Source: Phycisphaerae bacterium
GTDB taxonomy: Bacteria; Planctomycetota; Phycisphaerae; Phycisphaerales; UBA1924
DNA: 64,000 bases
NCBI GenBank assembly: GCA_016873295.1
Contig: VGXM01000003.1
Coordinates: 62,001-126,000, forward strand
Direction: 5' to 3'
A program made the translations under genes and the position numbers. This document shows, one piece after another, positions 46,160-54,648 of this stretch; the stretch's first letter is position 1, and each line of letters opens with the position of its first letter. The notes under the pieces are model-generated. The model did not search any database and was not told where the DNA came from. It worked only from the letters and a program-made list of their open reading frames with translations.

Positions 46160-46660
46160 ATGGCCAAGCGGAGCGCGAGGGGGAAGAAGAAGGCGGCGAA
46201 GAAGGCGGTCGGGAAGAAGGCGAGGTTCGTGCGCGCCAAGCACGCGGGGAAGGCGGCCCCGGAGCGGGACGCCGGGACGGGGGAGAAGAAGTACGGTCGG
46301 CGGAAGGACCTGAACAAGCCCGGGGCCGTGGCGATCGACCGTCTGCCCGAGCCGCAGCGCTCGATCGCGCGGGCGGCGGACCGGATGATCCGGACGCTGG
46401 TGCCGGGGGTGGAGTGCGTGGTGAAGTGGGGGAACGCGTGCTACTTCGCCGACGGCAGGGCGTTCGCGTCGCTGCACCAGACCCGGGCGGGCATGAACCT
46501 GGCGCTGCCGGGGACGGAGCTGCCGGACCCGGCGGGTCTGCTGGTGGGCACGGGCAAGACGATGCGTCACGTGAAGCTCAAGGACGAGTCGCTGGCGCGG
46601 AGCACGGAGTTCGCCAAGCTGATCCTGGAGGCGACGCGCGCGGGGTTCGAGGGCCTTTGA
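46160..46660 (+). CDS. DUF1801 (YdhG-like) protein with Lys-rich N-terminus
   Basis: A 166-residue protein. The first 45 residues are strongly basic (RGKKKAAKKAVGKKARFVRAKHAGK), reminiscent of histone-H1-like tails. The remainder fits DUF1801: PEPQRSIARAADRMIRTLVPGVECVVKWGNACYF, a GMNLAL strand and a TMRHVKLKDESLARSTEFAKLI end. DUF1801 proteins bind unknown small ligands (iron or nucleic acid links have been proposed for relatives). The basic tail suggests nucleic-acid contact, interesting beside a topoisomerase; this is inference. Confidence 0.72.
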   Translation: MAKRSARGKKKAAKKAVGKKARFVRAKHAGKAAPERDAGTGEKKYGRRKDLNKPGAVAIDRLPEPQRSIARAADRMIRTLVPGVECVVKWGNACYFADGRAFASLHQTRAGMNLALPGTELPDPAGLLVGTGKTMRHVKLKDESLARSTEFAKLILEATRAGFEGL

Positions 46661-46712
46661 CGGCGCGAGCGTCGCGGGGGCGCGGCACCGACCCCCGAGC
46701 CATGGAGGCGGC

Positions 46713-47300
46713 ATGATCATCGACGCGCACACGCACCCGAACAACTGCCACGAGGACAAGGCCCGCGACATCGATGAGTGCCTCGAGCTCGACCCGGGGT
46801 ACGAGCCGTTCTACCCGCACGACAAGCGGTGCCGGGTGATCTTCGAGCCGGCGATGGAGTTCGGGGTGCCGGTGATGATCCACTCGGGGGACACGTGCTC
46901 GCCGACGGGTTAGGTGCGAATCTCGCACCCGCCGCACGTCGACGACGTGGCGGTGGACTCCCCGAACCTGAAGGCCGTGATCTGCCACGTCGGGAACCCG
47001 TGGATCCGCGACTGCATGGAGGTGGTATACAGGAACGTGTACGCGGACATCTCGGGGCTGGTGCTGGGGGACTTCTCCGACCGGTTCGAGCAGTAGATGC
47101 TGGGCAAGTGCGGGAGATGATCCTGTACGCCGGCGAGCCCAAGTACCTGTTCTCCGGGACCGACCGGTCCATCGCGACGATGGAGCCGTACCTGAAGCTC
47201 ATGCGCACGCCGGAGCTGACGCCCGAGGCGCGGGAGCTGGTCGTGTGGCGGAACGCGGCCCGGCTGTTCAAGATCGACGCGGAACGGCTGAAGCGGCAGG
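46713..47300 (+). pseudogene. Amidohydrolase (TIM-barrel metal hydrolase), multiply broken
   Basis: The gene starts MIIDAHTHPNNC (metal-binding His-x-His) and runs to a TAG at 46911-46913 where family members continue with a Lys codon: after it VRISHPPHVDDVAVD follows in the same frame. CHVGNPWIRDCMEVVYRN and YADISGLVLGDFSDRFEQ follow, then another TAG at 47094-47096. Next the reading continues one base out of phase as REMILYAGEPKYLFSGTDRS...VVWRNAARLFKID; loss of one G in AAGGTGCGG near 47105 would explain it. The barrel also lacks about 60 residues between DECLE and LDPGYEPFYPHD. Three or four independent lesions make this a true pseudogene. Confidence 0.82.
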
Positions 47301-47305
47301 CGGGG

Positions 47306-48013
47306 TCAGTCGCGCGGGCGGCGCATGGACTCGACCTCGCGCGAGAGGCGATCGACCTGCTCGGCGAGGCGCTGGAGCTGCTCGCGCATCCGGCCCATCA
47401 TCTCGCTCATCTCGTGCATCATGCCGGCCTCGGGGCGGGCGTCGTGGTCGTGGGGCGGGCGGTCGGGCCCGCCGGCCTCGCGCGCGACCAGCTCGGCCAG
47501 GTCGTGCAGGCCCGCCGCGCGGAGGTGCTCGACCGCCTCGCGGACGTGGGCCATGCGCCCGTCGGCGGGGCGGTGGCCGGCTCGCTCGCGCCCTTCGAGC
47601 GAGGCGTTGAGCTCGCGGGCGGTCCGCACGGCGCGCTCGAGGAGTTCGTCGTGCTCGCGGCGAGTGGCGCCGGCACGCTCTTCCAACTCGTGGGCCTGCT
47701 TCTGAGCGGCGTCGGCGGCGTCCGGGCGCCCCGCCTCGCGGAGCTCACGCGACCGGCGCGCGGCGGCCTCGACCTCGGCCCGCTGCTCGCGGAACGAACG
47801 CTGCGCCCTCATCGCCTCTTCGAGCAGATCGCCCAGGCGCCGGGCGTCGTCCTCGCGCCCGGCCTCCTGAAGGCGGGCGTGGACACTCCGAATTCCGGCC
47901 AAGGGGTCGGAGTCACGCTGGGCCCGGGCCCGGGGTTCCGGCTGCGCGGGGGCTATGGCGAGCGAGGGGCCCGCGAGGGCGAGCGCGGCGAGGATCGCGA
48001 GGGGGCGTGTCAT
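47306..48013 (-). CDS. Secreted coiled-coil protein of unknown function
   Basis: A 235-residue protein. The signal peptide is MTRPLAILAALALAGPSLAIAPA. The rest is almost entirely helical and charged, with long heptad-like stretches (REQRAEVEAAARRSRELREAGRP, GRMREQLQRLAEQVDRLSREVESM) and a His/Met segment (PPHDHDARPEAGMMHEMSEMM). The His/Met cluster could bind metal; this is a guess. The start follows AAGGAGC. It overlaps nothing but ends at the 3' edge of the amidohydrolase pseudogene. Confidence 0.7.
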   Translation of the reverse strand: MTRPLAILAALALAGPSLAIAPAQPEPRARAQRDSDPLAGIRSVHARLQEAGREDDARRLGDLLEEAMRAQRSFREQRAEVEAAARRSRELREAGRPDAADAAQKQAHELEERAGATRREHDELLERAVRTARELNASLEGRERAGHRPADGRMAHVREAVEHLRAAGLHDLAELVAREAGGPDRPPHDHDARPEAGMMHEMSEMMGRMREQLQRLAEQVDRLSREVESMRRPRD

Positions 48014-48151
48014 GGCGTGCTCCTTGAACGGTGACCACGGGCTGAACGCCGGGTGGCGGTCGGGCTTTCGTCCAGTCGGCCAGTTCGTTGCCGGCCGGGT
48101 TGGGGGGGGCGAGTGCTTCACGCAATGGACGTTGACGAACATGGGCGGCTT

Positions 48152-50254
48152 CTAGAACAGCCTGGGACCGTCGTCGATGGGGACGAGTTTCCCGTCGACC
48201 AGGCGCATCTTGGGCTTGGGGGCCTTGCCGGGGGCCGCGGCGGGGGGGGCGGACAGGCGGGACGGCTTTGCCCCCGGGGTCGACGGCTTCGGGGGATTCG
48301 CGGCGTTGGGCGTGGACGGTCGGCGTCCCTGGGGCTTGGCGTCGGGCTGGGGGGGCGGGGGCTCGGGGGCGGTAGTGGTCGGCGGGGCCGGGGTGTCGAC
48401 GATGAGCACGCCCTCGGCGTCGTCGGGCGCCTCGTCGCGGAGGGCCCTCCCCTCGTCGTCGAGTTCGAGGTCGGCGACGGCGGTCTTGGCGCGGGCCTGT
48501 TCGAGGAGGGCGTCGTAGAGGCGTTTGGCGTCGGTGCCGGTGATGGCGCCGGCGGCCTTGGCGATCTCGCCGATGTACTTCTGGAAGACGTCGCGGCGCT
48601 GGCCCTCGCGCCTCATGCGGGCCCGCTTCTTGAGGTAGGCGCCGAGCTTGCGCCCGCACTCCATCAGGGCCAGCTTCATTTCCCTGCGGATCTCGTCGTA
48701 GTCGGCGATGGCCTCCTTGCTCTCGCTGGTGAAGGGCACCCACACGCTGGCCATGTGGAGCATGATCACGAGGGGGCCGACGGGGGCCGAGCCGCGGGGC
48801 TGCTGGAGGTCGTAGTTGCGCCAGTTGGTCTCGGCGACGGCCTTGAAGGAGGAGCAGGCGGACTGCTGGAAGAGGAGCGGGACGCGGTTGGCGAAGCGGA
48901 TGACGCGGGCGGGCTCGTCGGCGGGGAGGTCGCCGCCGAAGGCGATGGCGGCCTCGATCAGGAAGGGGCGCCCGCGGTAGACCTCGGGGCTTCGGCTGGA
49001 GGCGGCGTAGAACTCGGCCCGCACGCCCTTGAACATGCCCTTGAGCAACTGCTGCACGCCGATGGGGGCCAGGCAGTCGGTGGGGGGCGGGGCCAGGCGG
49101 GCCTCCTGGAACTGCTTGAAGAGGGCCTCGACCTGCGGGGGCTCAACGTCGGCGGCCCTGGTGCGGGAGGTCAGCCTGATCTTGGAGCAGAACTCGCCGG
49201 CGGTCGCCGGGGAGACGCGGCAGAAGCGGTCCTGGAGGAAGTGGTAGAGCGTGCCGCCCTTGTTCGAGGCCTCGAAGTCCTTGAGCATCTGGAGGAGCGT
49301 GCCCAGCTCCACGCCACGCGGGTGGGGCTGGATCTCCTGGGTCTCGGGCGGCAGTTCGCCGATGGCGCGAGGGAAGACGACGGTGGGGCCGAGGTCCTGC
49401 GTGAGGACGGGCGGGGGCGCGTCGGGCGTAGCGGCTTTGGCCGTCGGGGCGGCGGGCTGGGCGCGGCGCCTGAGGAGCGGGGTGTCCTCCTCGTCCTCGG
49501 TGGTGCGGGTGGGGCGGATGAAGGTGACGCGGGCGTGGGGGTTGGCGATCGCGGTGAGTTCGAGGAACTCGTCGACGGAGCCCCGCCCGCGCTGGTACTT
49601 GCCCTCGAGCTCGATGGTGACGCTGGTGCCGGTGGGGTAGTCGTCGGCGGAGAGGAACGCCGCGGGGTTCTCGAGGGAGCGGACCTGGGGGAGCTCGCGG
49701 AGGCGTGCGAGGGGGAAGTCGTCGGTCTCCTCGTCGATGGTGACCTCGGCCCGGTTGGTCTTGGTGTTCATCGCCAGCTCGATGTGGTGGGCCGGCTTGC
49801 GGGGCTTGGGTCGGGTCTGGATGAGCATGGGCTTGCCGGTGGTGATGAGCCCGTACATGCCGGCGGCGGAGATGCCGATGCCCTGCTGCCCGCGGGACAT
49901 CTTGAGGCGATGGAACTTGGAGCCGTAGAGGAGGCGTCCGAAGACGTTCTCGACCTGCTGGCGGACGATGCCCGGGCCGTTGTCGACGACGGTGATGCGG
50001 AAGCGGGAGGACTTGGCGGAGGCGGGGCGGTCGGGCTGGAGGTCCTCGATGACGACGGTGACGTCGGGGAGGATGCCGGCCTCCTCGCAGGCGTCGAGGG
50101 AGTTGTCGACGGCTTCCTTGACGGCGGTGAGGAGGGCCTTGCGCGGGCTGTCGAAGCCCAGCAGGTGCCGGTTCTTGGCGAAGAACTCGGAGACGGAGAT
50201 GTCCCGCTGGCGGGCCGCCATGGACTCGGCCGTCGCGCGCTTCTTGGTGGTCAT
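48152..50254 (-). CDS. top6B: DNA topoisomerase VI subunit B (GHKL ATPase)
   Basis: A 700-residue protein. The Bergerat ATPase fold is clear: KEAVDNSLDACEEAG (Glu/Asn of the N box), VVDNGPGI and SRGQQGIGISAAGMYG with the glycine-rich lid. The H2TH domain lies near HPRGVELGTLLQMLKDF, and the transducer domain follows (GVRAEFYAASSRSPEVYRGRPF, IEAAIAFGG). The last 110 residues are a Pro/Ala-rich disordered tail not found in archaeal Top6B. All ATP-site residues are present. It pairs with Top6A at 44970-46100. An inserted acidic/Pro-rich linker lies at about 265-300. Confidence 0.94.
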   Translation of the reverse strand: MTTKKRATAESMAARQRDISVSEFFAKNRHLLGFDSPRKALLTAVKEAVDNSLDACEEAGILPDVTVVIEDLQPDRPASAKSSRFRITVVDNGPGIVRQQVENVFGRLLYGSKFHRLKMSRGQQGIGISAAGMYGLITTGKPMLIQTRPKPRKPAHHIELAMNTKTNRAEVTIDEETDDFPLARLRELPQVRSLENPAAFLSADDYPTGTSVTIELEGKYQRGRGSVDEFLELTAIANPHARVTFIRPTRTTEDEEDTPLLRRRAQPAAPTAKAATPDAPPPVLTQDLGPTVVFPRAIGELPPETQEIQPHPRGVELGTLLQMLKDFEASNKGGTLYHFLQDRFCRVSPATAGEFCSKIRLTSRTRAADVEPPQVEALFKQFQEARLAPPPTDCLAPIGVQQLLKGMFKGVRAEFYAASSRSPEVYRGRPFLIEAAIAFGGDLPADEPARVIRFANRVPLLFQQSACSSFKAVAETNWRNYDLQQPRGSAPVGPLVIMLHMASVWVPFTSESKEAIADYDEIRREMKLALMECGRKLGAYLKKRARMRREGQRRDVFQKYIGEIAKAAGAITGTDAKRLYDALLEQARAKTAVADLELDDEGRALRDEAPDDAEGVLIVDTPAPPTTTAPEPPPPQPDAKPQGRRPSTPNAANPPKPSTPGAKPSRLSAPPAAAPGKAPKPKMRLVDGKLVPIDDGPRLF

Positions 50255-50376
50255 CGTGGGGGGGATCGGCAGGAGCGTGGACACGTGGCCCTCCGTGGCC
50301 TCTGGGTCGCCCCGCGAGCGGGGGCCGACGGATGATATCGGCGTCGCGGTGACGGCAGGCCCAGGGAAGGCGCTCC

Positions 50377-50445
50377 GAGCCGACGGCGCGAGCCCTCGGT
50401 CGGGCGCGTGGTGCCATTCCTTCCGACGGCTGGCGCCGTCGGCTC
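50377..50445. repeat. Inverted repeat between cysteine-synthase-like gene and top6B
   Basis: GAGCCGACGGCGC (50377-50389) is exactly inverted as GCGCCGTCGGCTC (50433-50445) around 43 nt. A nested CCTTCC/GGAAGG pair and a local GACGGC/GCCGTC hairpin give competing folds. It lies in the 212-nt gap, so it could be a terminator, attenuator or mobile repeat. Confidence 0.6.
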
Positions 50446-50466
50446 TGAAGGAAGGGGCGTGCCGGT

Positions 50467-51549
50467 TCAGGGCATGGGTCCGGGGCGGGTCAGTGGGCGG
50501 CCGCAGCAGGGCTCGCAGCCGATGGAGCGCCAGCCCGTGAGCGCGATGCGGGGCGTGCGGTAGTCGTCGCGGGCGGGCTCGGCCCGGCAGAGGTCGGTGC
50601 TGAGGTACTTCTTGTTGCTGTCCGGGAGGACGGTGACGACGACGGCGTCTTCGCCGAGGCCGTCGAGCACCCTGTCGGCACCGAGGAGGTTGGCGCCCGA
50701 GGAGATGCCGACCGCGAGCCCGGAGCGTCCGAGGGCCTGGGCCATCAGGATGGCGTCGCCGTCCCACACGTCGACGATGGGGTCGAGCTCGTCGAGCCGA
50801 ACGATGGAGGGGACGAACTCGTCGCTGATGCCCTGGATGCGGTGGGCCCCGACCTTGCACCCGGTGCGGAGGGTGGGGGAGTTGGCGGGTTCGAGCGGGT
50901 GGACGCGGACGCCCGGGAACCGAGCGCGGAGGCAGCGTCCGACGCCCATGACGGTGCCGCCGGTGCCCACGCCCGCGACGAAGGCGTCGGGCGCGAGCCC
51001 GACGGCGGCGAGCTGGGCGAGGATCTCGGGCCCGGTGGTCAGCTCGTGGGCCTGGGTGTTGGCGGGGTTGTCGAACTGCTGGGGGAGGAAGACGCGGCGG
51101 CCCTCGCGGGCGGCGAGTGCGGCGTAGTCGCGGGCCAGGGCGATGCTGCCCAGGAACCCGCCCTGGTCGCGCGAGACCGGGACCACTTCGGCGCCGAAGG
51201 CCATGATGAGGGCGACGCGCTCGCGGCTCATCCAGTCCGGCATGAAGATCCGAACGGGATGCCCCAGCGCTCGACCCATTGCCGCGAACGAGATCCCCGT
51301 GTTCCCGCTCGTCGCCTCGACGATCTCGTCCCCAGGCATCAGTTCGCCCGACTCGTACCCGCACCGCAGGACCCACGCCGCCATGCGGTCCTTGATGCTC
51401 CCCGTCATGTTCTTCTGCTCGTACTTGGCGAACACCCGCCGGCGGCGGCCCGCGGACTCGTAGTGGATCTCCAGCAGCGGCGTCCGCCCCACGAGCACAG
51501 ACAAACCATCAATCCCCGTCGCTGAACACCCGCCCTGTTCCAGCGCCAT
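50467..51549 (-). CDS. Cysteine-synthase-family PLP enzyme (OAS-TL/CBS-like)
   Basis: A 360-residue fold-type II PLP enzyme. [11 protein letters not shown] has the Schiff-base Lys53; [12 protein letters not shown] binds the substrate carboxylate; [13 protein letters not shown] is the phosphate loop; [11 protein letters not shown] and [12 protein letters not shown] finish the site. It would make cysteine from an activated serine and sulfide, or a related beta-replacement. The C-terminus ends in a Cys-rich GCEPCCGRP not seen in classic CysK, possibly metal- or redox-sensing. The start at 51549 is preferred over an ATG at 51660, whose extra residues are unlike the family. Confidence 0.88.
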   Translation of the reverse strand: MALEQGGCSATGIDGLSVLVGRTPLLEIHYESAGRRRRVFAKYEQKNMTGSIKDRMAAWVLRCGYESGELMPGDEIVEATSGNTGISFAAMGRALGHPVRIFMPDWMSRERVALIMAFGAEVVPVSRDQGGFLGSIALARDYAALAAREGRRVFLPQQFDNPANTQAHELTTGPEILAQLAAVGLAPDAFVAGVGTGGTVMGVGRCLRARFPGVRVHPLEPANSPTLRTGCKVGAHRIQGISDEFVPSIVRLDELDPIVDVWDGDAILMAQALGRSGLAVGISSGANLLGADRVLDGLGEDAVVVTVLPDSNKKYLSTDLCRAEPARDDYRTPRIALTGWRSIGCEPCCGRPLTRPGPMP

Positions 51550-51736
51550 CGGCACGCCCCGCGGGCCACGAAACCCCAAGAGGATAGAGCGGTCCGGGAG
51601 TGCGATCTCTCCGCGCCCCGCGCGGAACCGCCCCGGGGCAGGGACCTCTCCGGACCACATCTGTCTGCTCCTCCCCTTCGACGCGGCCTGCTCCCCTTCC
51701 CCGTTCCGGGGAGGGGCCGAGGGAGCGGGCGCCGCC

Positions 51737-52030
51737 GCACTTGGAGTACCTGGGCGCGCGCGAGCAGAACTGGCCGGCGCTGGCCCTGGAGCTGTCGAAG
51801 CGGTACGCGGCCCTGGGGCGGTGGGACCAGTCGTGGGAGAAGGCGCTGCGGGCGGCGCGGGTCGCGCCGCACGAAGCCGGGGGGCGCGAATGGGCCGCCA
51901 CCGTCGCGATCAAGCGCCGCGACTTCGAAGCCGCGGAGTGGCAGATCCGGTCGTTGATCAGGCTCGAGCCCGGGCGCCCGGTTCACGCGCAGCGGCTGGA
52001 GGCGCTTCTCAAACTGCGGGCCGCGGGCAG
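51737..52030 (+). pseudogene. TPR gene fragment
   Basis: An open stretch reads [43 protein letters not shown]...[29 protein letters not shown], clearly TPR-like (Ala/Gly/Pro in the helix-packing positions). It has no good start, no signal peptide, and its frame runs into the opposite strand of nrfA without a natural end. It is probably the surviving part of a TPR or multiheme-associated TPR gene lost beside nrf. Confidence 0.55.
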
Positions 52031-52068
52031 GCAGCCCGGTCCTGCCGCCGGACTTGCCGGGTCCGCGC

Positions 52069-53556
52069 CTACTTGTTGGCCGTGCGGGCCGGCTGAGCCA
52101 TGGTCGCGGCCATCTCGGCCTGGCGTGCGTAGTCGATCGCCTCGCCCAGGATCCGCGCCGCCTCCTGCGGGGCGTGGAAGCCCATGGAGTTCTCCGCGTT
52201 GACGTAGTCGGTGCGCCACTGGGCCTTGCGGTGCAGGGAGCGTGCGTCCTTGAGGTCGGCGTCTCCGGCGCCGCGCCCGATGGCGGCCTCGATGGCCTGG
52301 ATGGCGGCGACGGTGGCGATCTCGGCGCGGTCCATCAGCTTCTTGGTGCGGTCCTGGATGGTCGCGACGCGCGACTGGATCTCGCTCTCGGGGTAGTTGT
52401 GGCAGGTCTGACAGGCGCGGGCGACGTTGAGGAGCGGGCTGCGGATCTGGTGGTCGCTGACCTTGACGGCGCCCTCGCGGGTGTAGGGCATGTGACAGTC
52501 GGCGCACGAGACGCCGGCGCGGGCGTGGATGCCCTGGCTCCACAACTCAAACTCGGGGTGCTGGGCCTTGATCACGCCGGTCTTGGCGGTGGTGTGGGTC
52601 CAGTCGTTCCAGCCCACGTCGTTGTAGTAGTCCTCGATCTGCTCGGCCTTGAGGCCCTTGTGCCAGGGGAAGGTGAGGACCTTGCCCTCGCCCTTGAAGT
52701 AGTACTCGACGTGGCACTGGGCGCAGCTCATGCTCCGCAACTCCTGGCGCGAGGCGTCGACGTTGGGGTCGTAGGGCCTTTCGCGGCTGCCCTTGCGCCA
52801 CTGCTCGACGCTGGGCAGGTGCGGAACGGGGTCTTCGGACATCGCCAGGGCCCGGATGCCCTCCGTGAACGCCGGTTTGGTGATGCGCAGGGCGGTGGTC
52901 TTGGGGTCGTGGCAGTCCAAGCAGGTGACCGGGTGGCTGACCAGCTGTGTCGCCTCGCCGTAGGGCATCTTGCTGATGACCTCGAACCCCTTCAGGAGCT
53001 GGGCCTGCCCGTGCTCCGAGAGGAGGGGATCGGCCAGCGCGCCCGGAGCGCCGTTCTTGACGCCGGCGGTGCGGAACTCGAGCACGTTGGAGGCGTGGCA
53101 GTTGAGGCACGCCCCGGGCTGTTTGCGGAGTTTCACGCGGTCGGTCTCGCGCTGGTCGTGGAGCATGAAGGCGTGCCCGCGGCGTTCGCGGTAGTCGAGG
53201 GCAAAGGCGTAGCCGTTGAAGATGGTCTTGAGGCGCGGATTGGCCTCGATCTTGGACTCGGGCTTGAGCACATCGCTGCCGGGCTCGACGGGCATGGCCT
53301 CGCTGCCCCCGTAGCGGGTGCGCTCGTTGTCGGCCGTACGCCGGTATCCGTCGTACTGCCTCGGGAAGTTCTTGCCCCACGCGGCGGGGTCGAGCGTCGT
53401 CTCCTCCAGTTCGACGACGCGGAAGACGGTGGAGCGGGCTTCGACCTTGCGCTGGTTGATGTTCTGGTAGAGGAACATCACGCCGATCGTGGCCGCGGCC
53501 ACGACGACGATCGTCACCCAGTAGAGGCCCCAGTTGCGCTTCGGCGATGCGTTCAT
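52069..53556 (-). CDS. nrfA: Ammonia-forming cytochrome c nitrite reductase, catalytic subunit
   Basis: A 495-residue pentaheme cytochrome. The N-terminal helix (YWVTIVVVAAATIGVMFLY) is a signal anchor or export signal. Heme sites in order are CLNCH (150-154), CLDCH, CAQCH, CADCH and CQTCH. Active-site residues of NrfA are present by position: Arg in DYRERRGHAF, Tyr in CAQCHVEYYF and His in WSQGIHARAGVSC. It reduces nitrite to ammonium in six electrons at the periplasmic side. The catalytic heme motif is CxxCH instead of the usual CxxCK. The upstream nrfH gene lies 13 nt away. Confidence 0.93.
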   Translation of the reverse strand: MNASPKRNWGLYWVTIVVVAAATIGVMFLYQNINQRKVEARSTVFRVVELEETTLDPAAWGKNFPRQYDGYRRTADNERTRYGGSEAMPVEPGSDVLKPESKIEANPRLKTIFNGYAFALDYRERRGHAFMLHDQRETDRVKLRKQPGACLNCHASNVLEFRTAGVKNGAPGALADPLLSEHGQAQLLKGFEVISKMPYGEATQLVSHPVTCLDCHDPKTTALRITKPAFTEGIRALAMSEDPVPHLPSVEQWRKGSRERPYDPNVDASRQELRSMSCAQCHVEYYFKGEGKVLTFPWHKGLKAEQIEDYYNDVGWNDWTHTTAKTGVIKAQHPEFELWSQGIHARAGVSCADCHMPYTREGAVKVSDHQIRSPLLNVARACQTCHNYPESEIQSRVATIQDRTKKLMDRAEIATVAAIQAIEAAIGRGAGDADLKDARSLHRKAQWRTDYVNAENSMGFHAPQEAARILGEAIDYARQAEMAATMAQPARTANK

Positions 53557-53569
53557 GGATGCTCCTTGA

Positions 53570-54049
53570 CTAACGCCGCGGGCCGTGCCCGACGGACCCG
53601 TGGCAGTGCGTGCAGTTGGTGGCCTCGAGCCCCTTGGGCCCCGGCAGCGCGGCCATGTGCCCCGACATCTCGGTGTGGCACCGGACGCAGTTGTTCTCGA
53701 TGATCTTCAGGTCGTCCGGCGCGATCCGGATCGGCTCGTGGAAGTTCTGAAGCGTGAAGGCCTTGCTGTGCCGCCAGCCGTGCACCGCCTTGGTCAGGTA
53801 GCGGGGCAGGAGGTCGGCGGGCACGTGGCAGTCATTGCAGTTGGCGACGGCGTGGTGGAGCCCCCTGGCCCAGCTGTCGTGCGGCTCGCGCATGACGTGG
53901 CAGTTGACGCAGGCCTTGGGGTCGTCGGAGAGGTAGCTGGTCGCCTCGGCGAACTTGGCGGTGTACCCGCCCAGCCCGATCAGCAGGCCCGCCAGCAGGC
54001 TGAGAAGGAGGCCGGCCCCCGTGATCCGAGCTGACCGATTCATGGCCAT
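53570..54049 (-). CDS. nrfH: Cytochrome c nitrite reductase small subunit, tetraheme quinol dehydrogenase
   Basis: A 159-residue NapC/NrfH-family protein. One N-terminal membrane helix (AGLLLSLLAGLLIGLGGYT) is followed by four CxxCH sites: CVNCH, CNDCH, CVRCH and CTHCH. CHVMREPHDSW after the first site matches the Met ligand region of NrfH heme 1. It takes electrons from menaquinol and passes them to NrfA in the same operon. A TATCCT lies about 45 nt upstream of the start. ATG at 54049 is used; ATG at 54043 is possible. Confidence 0.92.
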   Translation of the reverse strand: MAMNRSARITGAGLLLSLLAGLLIGLGGYTAKFAEATSYLSDDPKACVNCHVMREPHDSWARGLHHAVANCNDCHVPADLLPRYLTKAVHGWRHSKAFTLQNFHEPIRIAPDDLKIIENNCVRCHTEMSGHMAALPGPKGLEATNCTHCHGSVGHGPRR

Positions 54050-54207
54050 GTGAGACGCTCCGGCGGGCACAACCGCACGCCCGGGGATTGAGGATACCAG
54101 AGTCAACTATGATCGTCAACCCTCCGTCGCCTGCTCCTGCGCACGGGCGCGATGGTGCGCGCACCGGTCCATCTTGCGGATTGTCCCTGCCGCGAGTACC
54201 TTCAGGC

Positions 54208-54648
54208 ATGGAGTTCTCCAGGGTGCTCATCGCGGTCGACGGCAGTCCGCACAGCGATCACGCTCTCGGGATTGGCGTCGCGCTGGCCCGCAGGCTGGGG
54301 GCCGAGGTGGGGCTCGTGACCGTGGTGGACCCGGCGCCCGCCGTCGCGCTCGAAGGCGGGGCGCCGAGCGTCGACATTCTGACGATCCTGCGTCAGGAGG
54401 CGGTCCAGACGCTGGAGAAGGCCAAGGCGCACGCTGCGGGGGCGCGGGTGTCGGCGCATCTGCGCGAGGGGGCGCCGGCCACGGAGATCCTGCACGCCGC
54501 GACTCAATGGGGGGCTTCGCTGATCGTGGTGGGGAGCCACGGTCGGACCGGGTTGAGCCGCCTGTTCATGGGGTCGAAGGCGGAAAGCGTGGCGCGTCAC
54601 GCCGACGTGCCGGTGCTCGTCACGCGCCTGCCCGCGGCCAAGGGCTGA
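54208..54648 (+). CDS. Universal stress protein A family
   Basis: A 146-residue Usp domain. The fold starts RVLIAVDGSPHSDHAL (Asp) and ends with the ATP-binding motif VVGSHGRTGLSRLFMGSKAES (G-x2-G-x9-G-S) and VPVLVTRL. The nucleotide motif is intact, so it is probably of the ATP-binding UspFG/MJ0577 type. It is divergent from nrfHA by about 160 nt, which suggests a shared anaerobic or stress-responsive control region. The extended upstream frame is not protein-like. Confidence 0.88.
   Translation: MEFSRVLIAVDGSPHSDHALGIGVALARRLGAEVGLVTVVDPAPAVALEGGAPSVDILTILRQEAVQTLEKAKAHAAGARVSAHLREGAPATEILHAATQWGASLIVVGSHGRTGLSRLFMGSKAESVARHADVPVLVTRLPAAKG

Noticed and set aside
46778-48034. 418-codon plus-strand frame across the amidohydrolase remnant and the coiled-coil gene
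   Set aside because: Only a short stretch around 47105-47290 is real, as part of the broken amidohydrolase; the rest is antisense to a gene with a signal peptide and ribosome-binding site.
51600-52202. Complete 200-codon gene covering the TPR fragment
   Set aside because: The first 45 and last 60 codons are antisense to neighbouring genes and not protein-like; only the middle is TPR.
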